The position numbers were made by a program, and so were the translations under genes. The notes under the pieces were generated by a model that saw only the letters and a list, made by a program, of their open reading frames with translations, was not told the DNA's origin and searched no databases. A stretch of DNA of 64,000 bases from Bryobacterales bacterium. GTDB lineage: Bacteria; Acidobacteriota; Terriglobia; Bryobacterales; Bryobacteraceae. The stretch lies in NCBI GenBank assembly GCA_003167495.1, contig PMSX01000204.1, positions 1 to 64,000 of the forward strand. The letters are read 5' to 3'. Positions within the stretch are counted from its first letter, which is position 1. Each line of letters begins with the position of its first letter. Below are positions 54,888-63,156 of this stretch, piece by piece.

Positions 54888-55553
54888 ATGACCACCGCAT
54901 CCGCCGCCCAATTCGCCGCCAACCGTACGAACGCCCAATCCTCCCAGGGTCCAACCACTCCTGAAGGAAAGGCGAAATCCTCCATGAACGCCGTCAAAAC
55001 CGGATTAACCGGCCGCACGGTCCTCCTCCCTTCCGACGCCGCCGCCATCTACCAACAACACCTCGACAGCCATTCCAAACAATTTGCCCCCGCCACCGAC
55101 GAAGAAAAATCGCTCGTCCAAACCATCGCCGATTTCGAATGGCGTCTCCTCCGCATCATGCCTCTCGAAGCCGGCATTTACGCCATCGGCATGCGCGAAC
55201 TCGCCAGTATGTTCCCCGAAGAATCCAATCCCCTCACTCGCGCCGCTCTTATCCAGGCACAAATCTTCCTCACCTATCGCAAGGACTTGACCAATCTCTC
55301 TCTTCAGGAACGCCGCCTCCGTAACCAACGCGACACCGATATCGCTCAACTCGAAAAGCTCCAAAGCGAACGCCGTACCAAACAAGCCGCCGACCTCAAA
55401 CGCGCCATCGCCCTCTACAAATCCGCCCAACAGCGCAACATCTCCTTCGATCCAGCCGCATTTGGGTTCGTTTTTTCAGTTCAGGAAATCGAGGTGCACA
55501 TCCAGCGTGAACAGGCCCTCGCCGCCCTCGGCATCACCCCAAAGGTCGCCTAA
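54888..55553 (+). CDS. acidobacterial GPTTPEGKAKSS-type hypothetical protein
   Basis: 221 residues from ATG 54888 with AAAAGGAG 9 bases before. Starts with an AANRTNAQSSQGPTTPEGKA head, followed by SSMNAVKTGLTGRTVLLPSD, then a long helical part (EEKSLVQTIADFEWRLLRIM, LQERRLRNQRDTDIAQLEKLQ) with coiled-coil tendency. No signal peptide or enzyme motif. I recognise this as a multi-copy hypothetical family in Acidobacteria; its function is unknown. Codon use is markedly richer in C-ending codons than the neighbours, which may mean strong selection or separate origin. Confidence 0.75.
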   Translation: MTTASAAQFAANRTNAQSSQGPTTPEGKAKSSMNAVKTGLTGRTVLLPSDAAAIYQQHLDSHSKQFAPATDEEKSLVQTIADFEWRLLRIMPLEAGIYAIGMRELASMFPEESNPLTRAALIQAQIFLTYRKDLTNLSLQERRLRNQRDTDIAQLEKLQSERRTKQAADLKRAIALYKSAQQRNISFDPAAFGFVFSVQEIEVHIQREQALAALGITPKVA

Positions 55554-55603
55554 AGTAGCTGAGCCTGGAGTTTCTACATTTTGGTTGCAGGACAAACATC
55601 TTC

Positions 55604-57043
55604 TCACCACACTGCTTGGCTCAAAGGTGGGGCAGGCTTCAGCCTGTCGAGGCGGAGCTCCGCTCCGCCGGTCGCCGAGATGATTATCGGCGCGGCAGAC
55701 ACGAGTGTCCGCGCCACAAATGGCCAAGAATGGCCCCACGAAAGCGTGACATTCAGCGAGTAGAACCTACGTGCTCTGTCGCCGCTGTCACGTTTGTACC
55801 GGTGGCGTGCAGCCCGCGTCCCGGATAATGCTATCTCCCTGCCTAAACGGACGGTCTCCAAGTACGCTGTGAGTTTTTTATCTGGCGGCCACTTAACGGT
55901 CTTTTCGATTCGCAGCACCAGCTTATGACCCGTAGCGCGATTTTCCGCTCCAAACTCCTGATAGGCGTTGGCGTAAAAGAACCAGCTACCGCTGTTCCAA
56001 ACCATTCCGGGCCCTATTGCACCCACTTGTTCAGGCGAGTTGTGAAGGGCCACAGCGTCAATCTTTCCATCGGTAATCTGCTTAAGGTAGTAGGCGTTAG
56101 GGCCGATCCACAGGCCTTTCCAAATTCTGTACGCAGCCGTCGCGTTGAAATGAATGGCCTGGCCGGCCTGAGTGGATCGCGCGCCTGTAATCATTGGAGG
56201 ATCATTGTTTGCGGAGTTCCAGAGGTAGTGAACCCGCCAACTCGTTTCAAGCCGTTTTGCCGGAAACGCGGTGATCGAGTAATACGGATGAACGGTGAAG
56301 GTGTTGGCCCCGATATTAACGTTAGACGTGCGCGAATATTGCCCCGTCGGCAGGTCGAAATCCGCCACTACGCGCTGGTCGATTGCAATACCCAAAACTC
56401 GATGTTCGCGCCATTGCAGAATGAACGGCGATACCGTCGTGCTGCCCAAGCCTACCGCCTCTCCCCGGGCTCCGGCATTCACATGCGCTACTGAGAGGAC
56501 AACTTCCACTCCGTACCAGGCTCCAAGAAATTGCTTAGGGCCCAGCCATGCAATGTGTGTCAAACCGCTGATGCTGTTCACTGCACCCGCGTCCTGCACG
56601 GCGTTTCCGGCTGAATCCGTGATTCGTCCGTCATGTGCCGCATCCCCAATTTGCTCGACGACGAAGCCCGGTCCCGCTGGTGCGTCGAGAAAGCTGGTAT
56701 CGCCAAGGTTGACGGCCGGCTCTGAAACGTGGCTCTGACCCGGCAAGGAATTGGACTGGAGGCCGATCAGCATAGCTACGTGCAAAAGTCTGGTCAACCA
56801 ACGGGCCCTCTCTCTGAACTGGCTTACTGCGTAAGCAAGCAAGCCGAATACGAGGACAAACACTGCTGCCGTAAGCGCGAGCACGAAGAGAGATAAGCCA
56901 TGGCTCGATTGCGCCGGAGTTGAAACCGGACTGAATATGCTTGTTGGGCTCGAAGGTCCGTGCGCGGGGTCATCGAGAACGATTCTGGCCGCGAAGCAAT
57001 GGACCGCGAGAGCTGTTACCTTCCGTGTAACGGCTTTGCTCAT
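55604..57043 (-). CDS. CoxB-type N terminus fused to SphA/MetA-pathway-like outer-membrane protein
   Basis: 479 residues with AGGAGG before the ATG. Residues about 30-80 (SIFSPVSTPAQSSHGLSLFV, then AYAVSQFRER) are those of a cytochrome oxidase subunit II N terminus with its first helix. They join, at about residue 82, a second signal-like stretch (RLLHVAMLIGLQSNSLPGQS) and then an SphA/phenol-MetA family beta-barrel (LPTGQYSRTSNVNIGANTFT, GLWIGPNAYYLKQITDGKID, WFFYANAYQEFGAENRATGH). After NVTLSW, a normal barrel end, the frame runs on for about 45 residues through the hairpin repeat at 55633-55715. The chimera may not be a functional protein; the barrel alone would be a porin-like protein seen near alcohol dehydrogenases. 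Confidence 0.7.
   Translation of the reverse strand: MSKAVTRKVTALAVHCFAARIVLDDPAHGPSSPTSIFSPVSTPAQSSHGLSLFVLALTAAVFVLVFGLLAYAVSQFRERARWLTRLLHVAMLIGLQSNSLPGQSHVSEPAVNLGDTSFLDAPAGPGFVVEQIGDAAHDGRITDSAGNAVQDAGAVNSISGLTHIAWLGPKQFLGAWYGVEVVLSVAHVNAGARGEAVGLGSTTVSPFILQWREHRVLGIAIDQRVVADFDLPTGQYSRTSNVNIGANTFTVHPYYSITAFPAKRLETSWRVHYLWNSANNDPPMITGARSTQAGQAIHFNATAAYRIWKGLWIGPNAYYLKQITDGKIDAVALHNSPEQVGAIGPGMVWNSGSWFFYANAYQEFGAENRATGHKLVLRIEKTVKWPPDKKLTAYLETVRLGREIALSGTRAARHRYKRDSGDRARRFYSLNVTLSWGHSWPFVARTLVSAAPIIISATGGAELRLDRLKPAPPLSQAVW
55633..55715. repeat. REP-like element with three consecutive hairpins
   Basis: Three palindromes in 83 bases: CAGGCT-TC-AGCCTG (55633-55646), GGCGGAG-CTCCG-CTCCGCC (55651-55669) and GGCGCG...GACAC-GA-GTGTC-CGCGCC (55689-55715). 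Such CAGGCT..AGCCTG and GACACGAGTGTC units are dispersed intergenic repeats in Acidobacteria and create false open frames on both strands. Here the element forms the coding tail of the SphA-like gene on the minus strand and lies 79 bases past the stop of the preceding plus-strand gene. Confidence 0.7.
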
Positions 57044-57077
57044 GATTAGCCTCCTGACGTTCTGTCCGTGGAACGCA

Positions 57078-58130
57078 TCAGACAGTGGAAATGGCCGCCA
57101 TTGTCTCCTTGCGAATGATGGGCGCTACTCGATCTCCAAACCTTTCGATGACTTTTGCGACCTCGCTGTAAGGAAGGCCTCCAATGTCAATCTGCGCGAG
57201 AAAGCGATCATGATGCACTATTTCGTACTCCGCGATGATTTTGTCGACAACTTCTTGAGCTGAGCCAACCATGAGGGCGTTTGTTGGTGCGGTCATCAAT
57301 GCAAACTCAGATTCGGAGATCTGAATCTGCTTCCTTCCACTCGGCAAAAACTCGCTCATATAGTGTTGATAATATGGCCGGAATATGTTGCGTGAGTTCT
57401 GTGGGTCTTCACCGACATAAGCATGGCTGTTTAGGCTGACTTTCAGTTTTGATTGAGGGTGTCCAGCACGCCTTCCAGCCTCGCGATACAGGGTCACGGT
57501 GCCAGCAATCCGAGTGATCGGCCCACCTAATACGGCAAGCGCCATCGGCAATCCAAGTTCCCCCGCTCTGACTGCACTTTCCGGTGAGCCACCGACTCCA
57601 ACCCAAAGAGGCAGTTGCGCCTGATGAGGGCGAGGGCTAATCTCAGCGTCCCGTAGGGAGCTCCGAAACTGCCCGGACCAAGTAATACGTCTGGCCTGAT
57701 TCAGCTTTTGCAAGAGATCAAGCTTTTCCTCGAAGAGCGCGTGATAATCGTCCAGGTCAAAACCAAAGAGCGGGAACGGCTCCGTGAAGACGCCACGCCC
57801 CACGATGAGTTCAGCGCGCCCGTGGGATATTAAGTCAAGCAGCGAGAAGTCCTCAAAGACTCTTACCGGATCGGCAGCACTCAGTACCGTAACAGCGCTC
57901 GTCAACCTGATCCGCTTGGTTGCGTTTGCAACGGCTCCCAGAATCACCGCTGGTGACGGGACAGCAAAGTCCAGGCGATGGTGTTCCCCAATACCAAACA
58001 CATCGAGACCTACCTCGTCCGCAAGTTGTGCCGCTGCGATCGTTTCTTTGATTCGGCGTTCTGCGTTAATGCGTACCCTGGTACTCGGGTCCGAACTCAA
58101 ATCTGAGAGTGTATATAGCCCAAGTTCCAT
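57078..58130 (-). CDS. LLM class flavin-dependent oxidoreductase
   Basis: 350 residues, a single bacterial luciferase-like TIM barrel. Landmarks: ELGLYTLSDL, LADEVGLDVFGIGEHHRLDF, RIRLTSAVTVLSAADPVRVF, FSLLDLISHGRAELIVGRG and LPLWVGVGGSPESAVRAGELG. FMN- or F420-dependent oxidoreductase or monooxygenase of unknown substrate; a reductase partner is not nearby. The SphA-like gene follows after 34 bases on the same strand. Confidence 0.88.
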   Translation of the reverse strand: MELGLYTLSDLSSDPSTRVRINAERRIKETIAAAQLADEVGLDVFGIGEHHRLDFAVPSPAVILGAVANATKRIRLTSAVTVLSAADPVRVFEDFSLLDLISHGRAELIVGRGVFTEPFPLFGFDLDDYHALFEEKLDLLQKLNQARRITWSGQFRSSLRDAEISPRPHQAQLPLWVGVGGSPESAVRAGELGLPMALAVLGGPITRIAGTVTLYREAGRRAGHPQSKLKVSLNSHAYVGEDPQNSRNIFRPYYQHYMSEFLPSGRKQIQISESEFALMTAPTNALMVGSAQEVVDKIIAEYEIVHHDRFLAQIDIGGLPYSEVAKVIERFGDRVAPIIRKETMAAISTV

Positions 58131-58375
58131 AAGGTCACCTCGATCAGGCTAATCAAGCGATGAGCAATGTTTTTGCGCATTCCGCGCGGTACGCAGTACT
58201 TGAGATCCTTCGCTCCGGGGAGCGGGGTTGGTCTTCCGTACTCATCTTCTCAACGCGCGTTATCCAATGTGCCAGCACTTAACACAGTGCATCTATGCTG
58301 CCGAAGTGGCGTTTTGTCGAAGGCCTTTTGTTGCCGCAAGGATGAGCGGCCATGCCGCGGAAAGTGTAGGGGCGG

Positions 58376-58391
58376 CCAACACTGGTGTTGG
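58376..58391. promoter_or_regulatory. operator-like palindrome in the divergent region
   Basis: CCAACAC-TG-GTGTTGG, 7-base arms with a 2-base centre, in the 426-base gap between the luciferase-like gene (minus) and the sensor-kinase gene (plus). A half-site TGGTGTTGG recurs about 95 bases downstream (58479-58487). It looks like a site for a dimeric regulator, but no regulator can be named. The rest of 58131-58556 shows no gene. Confidence 0.35.
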
Positions 58392-58556
58392 TATCTCAGC
58401 ATAGGGCCTATCCGGCATCCGCCGTGCGGAGGTCCATCGAGGATAGTCTGCAAAGGATGCGCCGACAACAGTCACTCTGGTGTTGGCCCCGCTGTTCGCG
58501 ATTAATACATCGCCCGTACACTATTGAAGAAGGGCGCTTGATCGCCTGTATTTCGT

Positions 58557-61500
58557 TTGGGCCTCTTGGTGCATACATTTCTGGGCTTGCGCGGCATATG
58601 CGAACGCGCCAAACTCGTGGAAGTGATTTTGAAGTCTTTTGCGAACGTGACCTGCAATAGCCGGCGAAGAAGGCTCTTCCATTGCTCAAGATGGCGTTTG
58701 CTTTTGCCTGGGGCACTCCACTGCGCGATTATCGTAACCACTTACGCGGAGACCTCGACCAGAGCAGAATATGCGCGGGCCGATTCTCTGCCGAAAAGGA
58801 TAACTGTCGTTGATGGACAAGATATTCGATTCAGGCGGCTGCCTGGAGAGCACGGTTTATCACAGACTAGAGTTGGCTGGGTGGTACAGGACGGTTTGGG
58901 CTTTATATGGTTTGGAACTCAGTACGGGCTCAATCGATATGACGGTTACAGATCGAAAGTGTTCAAACACGAACCCGGCCGTTCAGATAGCCTGAGCTGC
59001 GTATATATTCGCAGTCTCTTTGTTGATCATTCCGGGGCGCTATGGCTGGGCTGCGACCAATTTCTCGATAAGTTTGAACCGATCACCGAAACTTTTACTC
59101 ACTATCGCATCGGCACACAGGATCCTGGGAGTCTCCCGACGACTATCGAACGGATCAATGAAGATCACGCGGGAGACCTATGGTTGGCAACACCAAGAGG
59201 GCTTTACAAGTTTGATCCGGCTACGAGTCAAACTACCCGATATGTCCACGATCCGGCGGACCCAACCAGCATCGCTGGGAATCGCGTAAACTTCACAGGG
59301 GAGGATCGGGCGGGACGATTCTGGATAGCGAGTAACAGCGGACTGGACGAATTCGATCCAAAAGCCGTAAGGTTGTACGGCGTACCCCATTTCGATCAGA
59401 GGTCAGCCAATTCCACGAAGATGAATTCGGCGTCTTCTGGGTAACCGCCAGCACCGATTCATCGTGCACTCTAGCGACCTTGAACGTAAAGACCAATCTC
59501 GTTGCTTGTCACGCCATCGACTATAAATCGCGTGGGGTGACGTCGCCAGTAAACGCCTCCGCAATGCTTGAATCGCGCGACGGTACGATGTGGCTGAGTT
59601 CGTCGGACGGCCTACTCAAGCTTGATCGGGAAAATAATAAGATCGTCAATTATCGCAACCATCCTGCAGACAGCGAGAGCCTGGAATCAAACGTCATTTC
59701 GATATATCAAGACAAAGAAGGGAATATATGGACCTGTTTTCAGGAGATTCAGCCGAACTTTTTTTCTGAAAGGCCGCAGGCTTTTGAGAACTTTACATAT
59801 CAGCGAGGTAGTTTGGTCAACGCTCTTGTTACCTCTATCTATGAAGATCAGAACGGTATTCTCTGGATCGGCTCTATGGGAGGGCTTAATCGCATCGATC
59901 GGCGAACTGGAAAAAACACCGTGCCACCCAGATCGGGCGTTCGAAACGAAATACTTGCCATTCTCGAAGACCACTCGGGAGTTCTCTTCTCAGGCACCTA
60001 TCATCAAGGACTTGAACGGATTGACCGGGAAACAGGGAAGCTTATTCCTTATGTGCGCGGGCCGTCGAATCACGCCAGGAATCCGATAATGCGGCTGATA
60101 TTCGACCACGAGGGAACGCTATGGGCGGCGACTTTCGGAGGCGTGTGTCGTTTTGATCCTGAGACGGGTAACTTCATCACATACACGCCCGAAAAGCAAA
60201 ATACGATCCAATACCAGGAGATAAAGGAAGACAGCCACGGAATCCTGTGGCTGGGAGCGCAATCGGGGCTACATCGCTTCGATCCGCGGACCGGGCAGTT
60301 CACGATCTATGATCACGACCCAAACGACCCTCGGTCCGTGAGCGATAACCGGGTAGACTCCGTGCGCTTCGATCACTCCGGTAATATGTGGGTCGGCACG
60401 CAGAACGGTTTGGATAGATTTGACCCGCGCACACGGACCTTTAAGGCCTACCACGAGCAGGATGGTCTAGCAGGCGACGTGGTGAGCTGTATTTTGGAAG
60501 ACAAGCGTGACCTGCTTTGGATGAGCACCAACAATGGCTTGTCGAGCTTCGATCCCGACTCGCAGAGATTCCAGAATTTTTCCGCCGCCGCCGGACTTCC
60601 GGGCCCGACTTGACGGGCTGGGGCACGTGCTATGAGAGTCCTAGTGGGGAAATGTTCTTCGGCGGTTTCAGTGGCGCTACGGCATTCTATCCCAGCCGGA
60701 TTGCGAACGGTTCATTTGTCCCGCGGACAGTCTTAACTGACTTCCGGCTGTCGGGAAACCGGGTTCCGATTGGTGGCAAGTCGCCGCTCAAGCAATCCAT
60801 CAGTTACACCGATACCATCACATTGACTCACCAGCAGAATATCTTTTCGATCGAGTTTTCAGCGTTGAGTTATTTCAATGCGGAGACCAATCGCTATCGC
60901 TACAGACTCGATGGCCTGGACAATAGCTGGCACGAAGTGGGCAGTGACCAGCGCACTGCGAACTACACCACCCTACCGGCGCGTACTTACATTTTCGAAG
61001 TACAGAGCGCAACGAGCCGCGGGAAGTGGAGCGAGCCGGGCACAAGACTACGCATTGAAATTTTGCCTGCGTGGTACCAAACATTCTGGTTCCGTTGCGC
61101 TTGCGCTGTTGTGCTGCTGGTGTTGTTGTGGTGGATCTATCAACGGCGACTCAAACAACTTGAACGGCAATTCAACATGCAACTGGAAGCGCGAGTGGGC
61201 GAGCGCACGCGCATCGCCCGGGAGCTGCATGACACGCTGTTGCAAAGTTTCCACGGGCTGCTGTTCCGATTTCAAGCGGCTCGCAACATGCTGCCGGGAC
61301 GCCCCGAAGAATCGAGCCAAGCTTTAGATGGAGCAATCTCGAGGGCGGAAGAGGCAATCGCCGAGGGCCGGAATGCGATCCAGGATTTGCGTCCCGAACC
61401 GACCGCTCAGACGGATCTCGCGCAGTTGTTGGCATCCACGGGTAAAGAACTTGAGGGGGCTCAGTACTCTAATCAGGAAGAGAACCGCGATTCGGCGATC

Positions 61501-61908
61501 TTCCGGGTGACAGTAGAAGGGGAGAGACAGGCTTTGTCTCCGATCCTCCAGGACGAAGTCTACCGCATTGCTCGCGAGGTGTTACGAAATACTTTTCAGC
61601 ACGCATGCGCACGCGAGATCGAAGCCGAGATTCGTTACGACTACGGCCAACTGCGCGTGCGCATCCGCGATGACGGAAGGGGGATCGACCCGAGGGTTTT
61701 GCAAGAAGGCAATCGTGCCGGACACTGGGGGTTGCCCGGAATCCGTGAACGGGCGAAACAAATCGGCGCGCGATTGGACTTCTGGAGTGAGGCGGGGGCG
61801 GGCACGGAAGTTCAGTTGACTGTGCCGGGCTCTGTTGCTTACGCCAAATCCCGAGATGCCGGCGGATTAAGGCTCTTCAGCAAGAAGACGGGAACTCATG
61901 CGCGGTGA
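58557..61908 (+). pseudogene. two-component propeller sensor histidine kinase, split by two frameshifts
   Basis: Three consecutive frames (58557-59444, 59480-60613, 60517-61908 as open stretches) form one protein of about 1100 residues. Part one and two: two-component regulator propeller repeats (VQDGLGFIWFGTQYGLNRYD, EDQNGILWIGSMGGLNRIDR). Part three: Y_Y_Y domain (FSALSYFNAETNRYRYRLDG), one membrane helix (CACAVVLLVLLWWIY), HisKA_3 with phospho-accepting His in RIARELHDTLLQ, and HATPase_c (VRIRDDGRGIDPR, GLPGIRERA). Shifts lie near 59400 (between PHFDQ and QFHEDEFGVFW) and 60603-60612 (after GLPGP); each fits one missing base. The N-terminal start is not resolved, as no ATG lies before the propeller. 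The response regulator overlaps its end by 11 bases. Confidence 0.75.
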
Positions 61909-62530
61909 TCCTGGCTTGATTCGAGTGCTTACAGCGGACGACCATGCTCTTCTCCGCGAGGGGATTGCAGCGTTGGTCAACGCGGAAGCCGACATGAAGC
62001 TTGTGGCGGAAGCTTCGAACGGACAGGAGGCAATCGAAAAGTTCCGATTGCACCGGCCGGATATAACTTTAATGGATCTCCAGATGCCGGCCCTGAATGG
62101 CATTGAAGCAATCATCGGCATTCGTAGCGAATTCCCGAACGCCCGCATCGTTGTCCTGACCACGTATACGGGCGACATCCAGGTATTACGGGCTCTTAAA
62201 GCAGGGGCGCGCGGGTACATATTGAAGGGCCGGGTACACAGAGAACTGCTGGACACCATCCGTGCCGTGCATGCCGGCCAAAAGCGAATACCGCCGGAAA
62301 TTGCCGCCGAGCTTGCCGACCATGCGGCGGAGGATGAGTTGACCACACGCGAGATCGATGTTCTCCGGCTGATCGCGGCCGGGAGCGCAAACAAAGAGAT
62401 CGCCCACCAGCTTTCCATTGCGGAAGAGACAGTCAAGAGCCACGTCACCAACATACTCGCCAAGCTTGGCGCTAATGACCGGACGCATGCCGTCATGATA
62501 GGGCTGAAGCGCGGAATTCTGGAACTGTAG
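61898..62530 (+). CDS. NarL/FixJ-type response regulator
   Basis: 210 residues. Receiver domain with acidic pair LTADDHALLREG, phosphorylation site Asp60 in ITLMDLQMPALNG, Thr in VLTTYTGD and Lys in GYILKG. LuxR-type DNA-binding domain: LTTREIDVLRLIAAGSANKE, IAEETVKSHVTNILAKLGA. All key residues present, unlike the broken kinase gene it overlaps by 11 bases. Should activate transcription on phosphorylation; target unknown, perhaps the redox genes nearby. Confidence 0.92.
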   Translation: MRGDPGLIRVLTADDHALLREGIAALVNAEADMKLVAEASNGQEAIEKFRLHRPDITLMDLQMPALNGIEAIIGIRSEFPNARIVVLTTYTGDIQVLRALKAGARGYILKGRVHRELLDTIRAVHAGQKRIPPEIAAELADHAAEDELTTREIDVLRLIAAGSANKEIAHQLSIAEETVKSHVTNILAKLGANDRTHAVMIGLKRGILEL

Positions 62531-62581
62531 ATCCCCCAAAAGGGTGATTGGGCATTCCCAGTTTCGCGCGTTTCGGTTCTG

Positions 62582-63001
62582 TTGCGAATCCTTTACGCTG
62601 CAAGCAGGAACGTTTTGCAACGGCTATTCTCGACATTCGCTGACGGTTGGCCAGGCATAGGTCTTCTGCTCCTGCGGCTGCTTACGGGCGTTGCGCTGAT
62701 CCATTTCGGGATCGCCGACCTTCGCGAAGCGCCTCCGTTGGCAACAGTTGTCCTCGAAATCATCGGACTCGGTGCCGGAATACTGCTTCTGATCGGTCTA
62801 TCGACTCCGGTGGCAGGAGCGCTGGTAGCCATCGCCAAGGTGAGCGTTGCTTTTTTGCGATATTCCTCGCATTCGGACGATCCATGGATTCCCATCATGC
62901 TGGCATTTCTCGGCGTCGCGTTGGCTATGGTTGGAGCTGGCGCCTGGTCGATCGATGCCCGGCTCTTCGGCAGGAAGCACATCGATTTTCCAGAACCCTA
63001 G
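62582..63001 (+). CDS. DoxX-like small membrane protein
   Basis: 139 residues from TTG 62582 (start uncertain). Four helices: [54 protein letters not shown] and [20 protein letters not shown], the usual DoxX/DoxD layout ending with a short polar tail. DoxX proteins are linked to quinone or thiol redox at the membrane. 51 bases downstream of the response regulator. Confidence 0.7.
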   Translation: MRILYAASRNVLQRLFSTFADGWPGIGLLLLRLLTGVALIHFGIADLREAPPLATVVLEIIGLGAGILLLIGLSTPVAGALVAIAKVSVAFLRYSSHSDDPWIPIMLAFLGVALAMVGAGAWSIDARLFGRKHIDFPEP

Positions 63002-63156
63002 TCGAGTTTTTTTCTCCCCCAATAGTGGGAGTGCCAAATGGCATGATTACGCGAAAGAACGGACCGACCTTCTGGGGTTGTTCGTCAGCCGAACCCGATC
63101 CACAATTAGCGAAAGAACGAAAGGCCGAAAGCGCAACGGACGAAAGGAGTCAAGAA

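Noticed and set aside
55476-55739. 87-codon minus-strand frame reading GADTRVCRADNHLGDRRSG
   Set aside because: Produced by the hairpin repeat element; this kind of false protein recurs wherever the repeat occurs.
62582-63156. Sigma-54 promoter at TGGCATGATTACGC near 63040
   Set aside because: The -12 half does not match TTGC at proper spacing.
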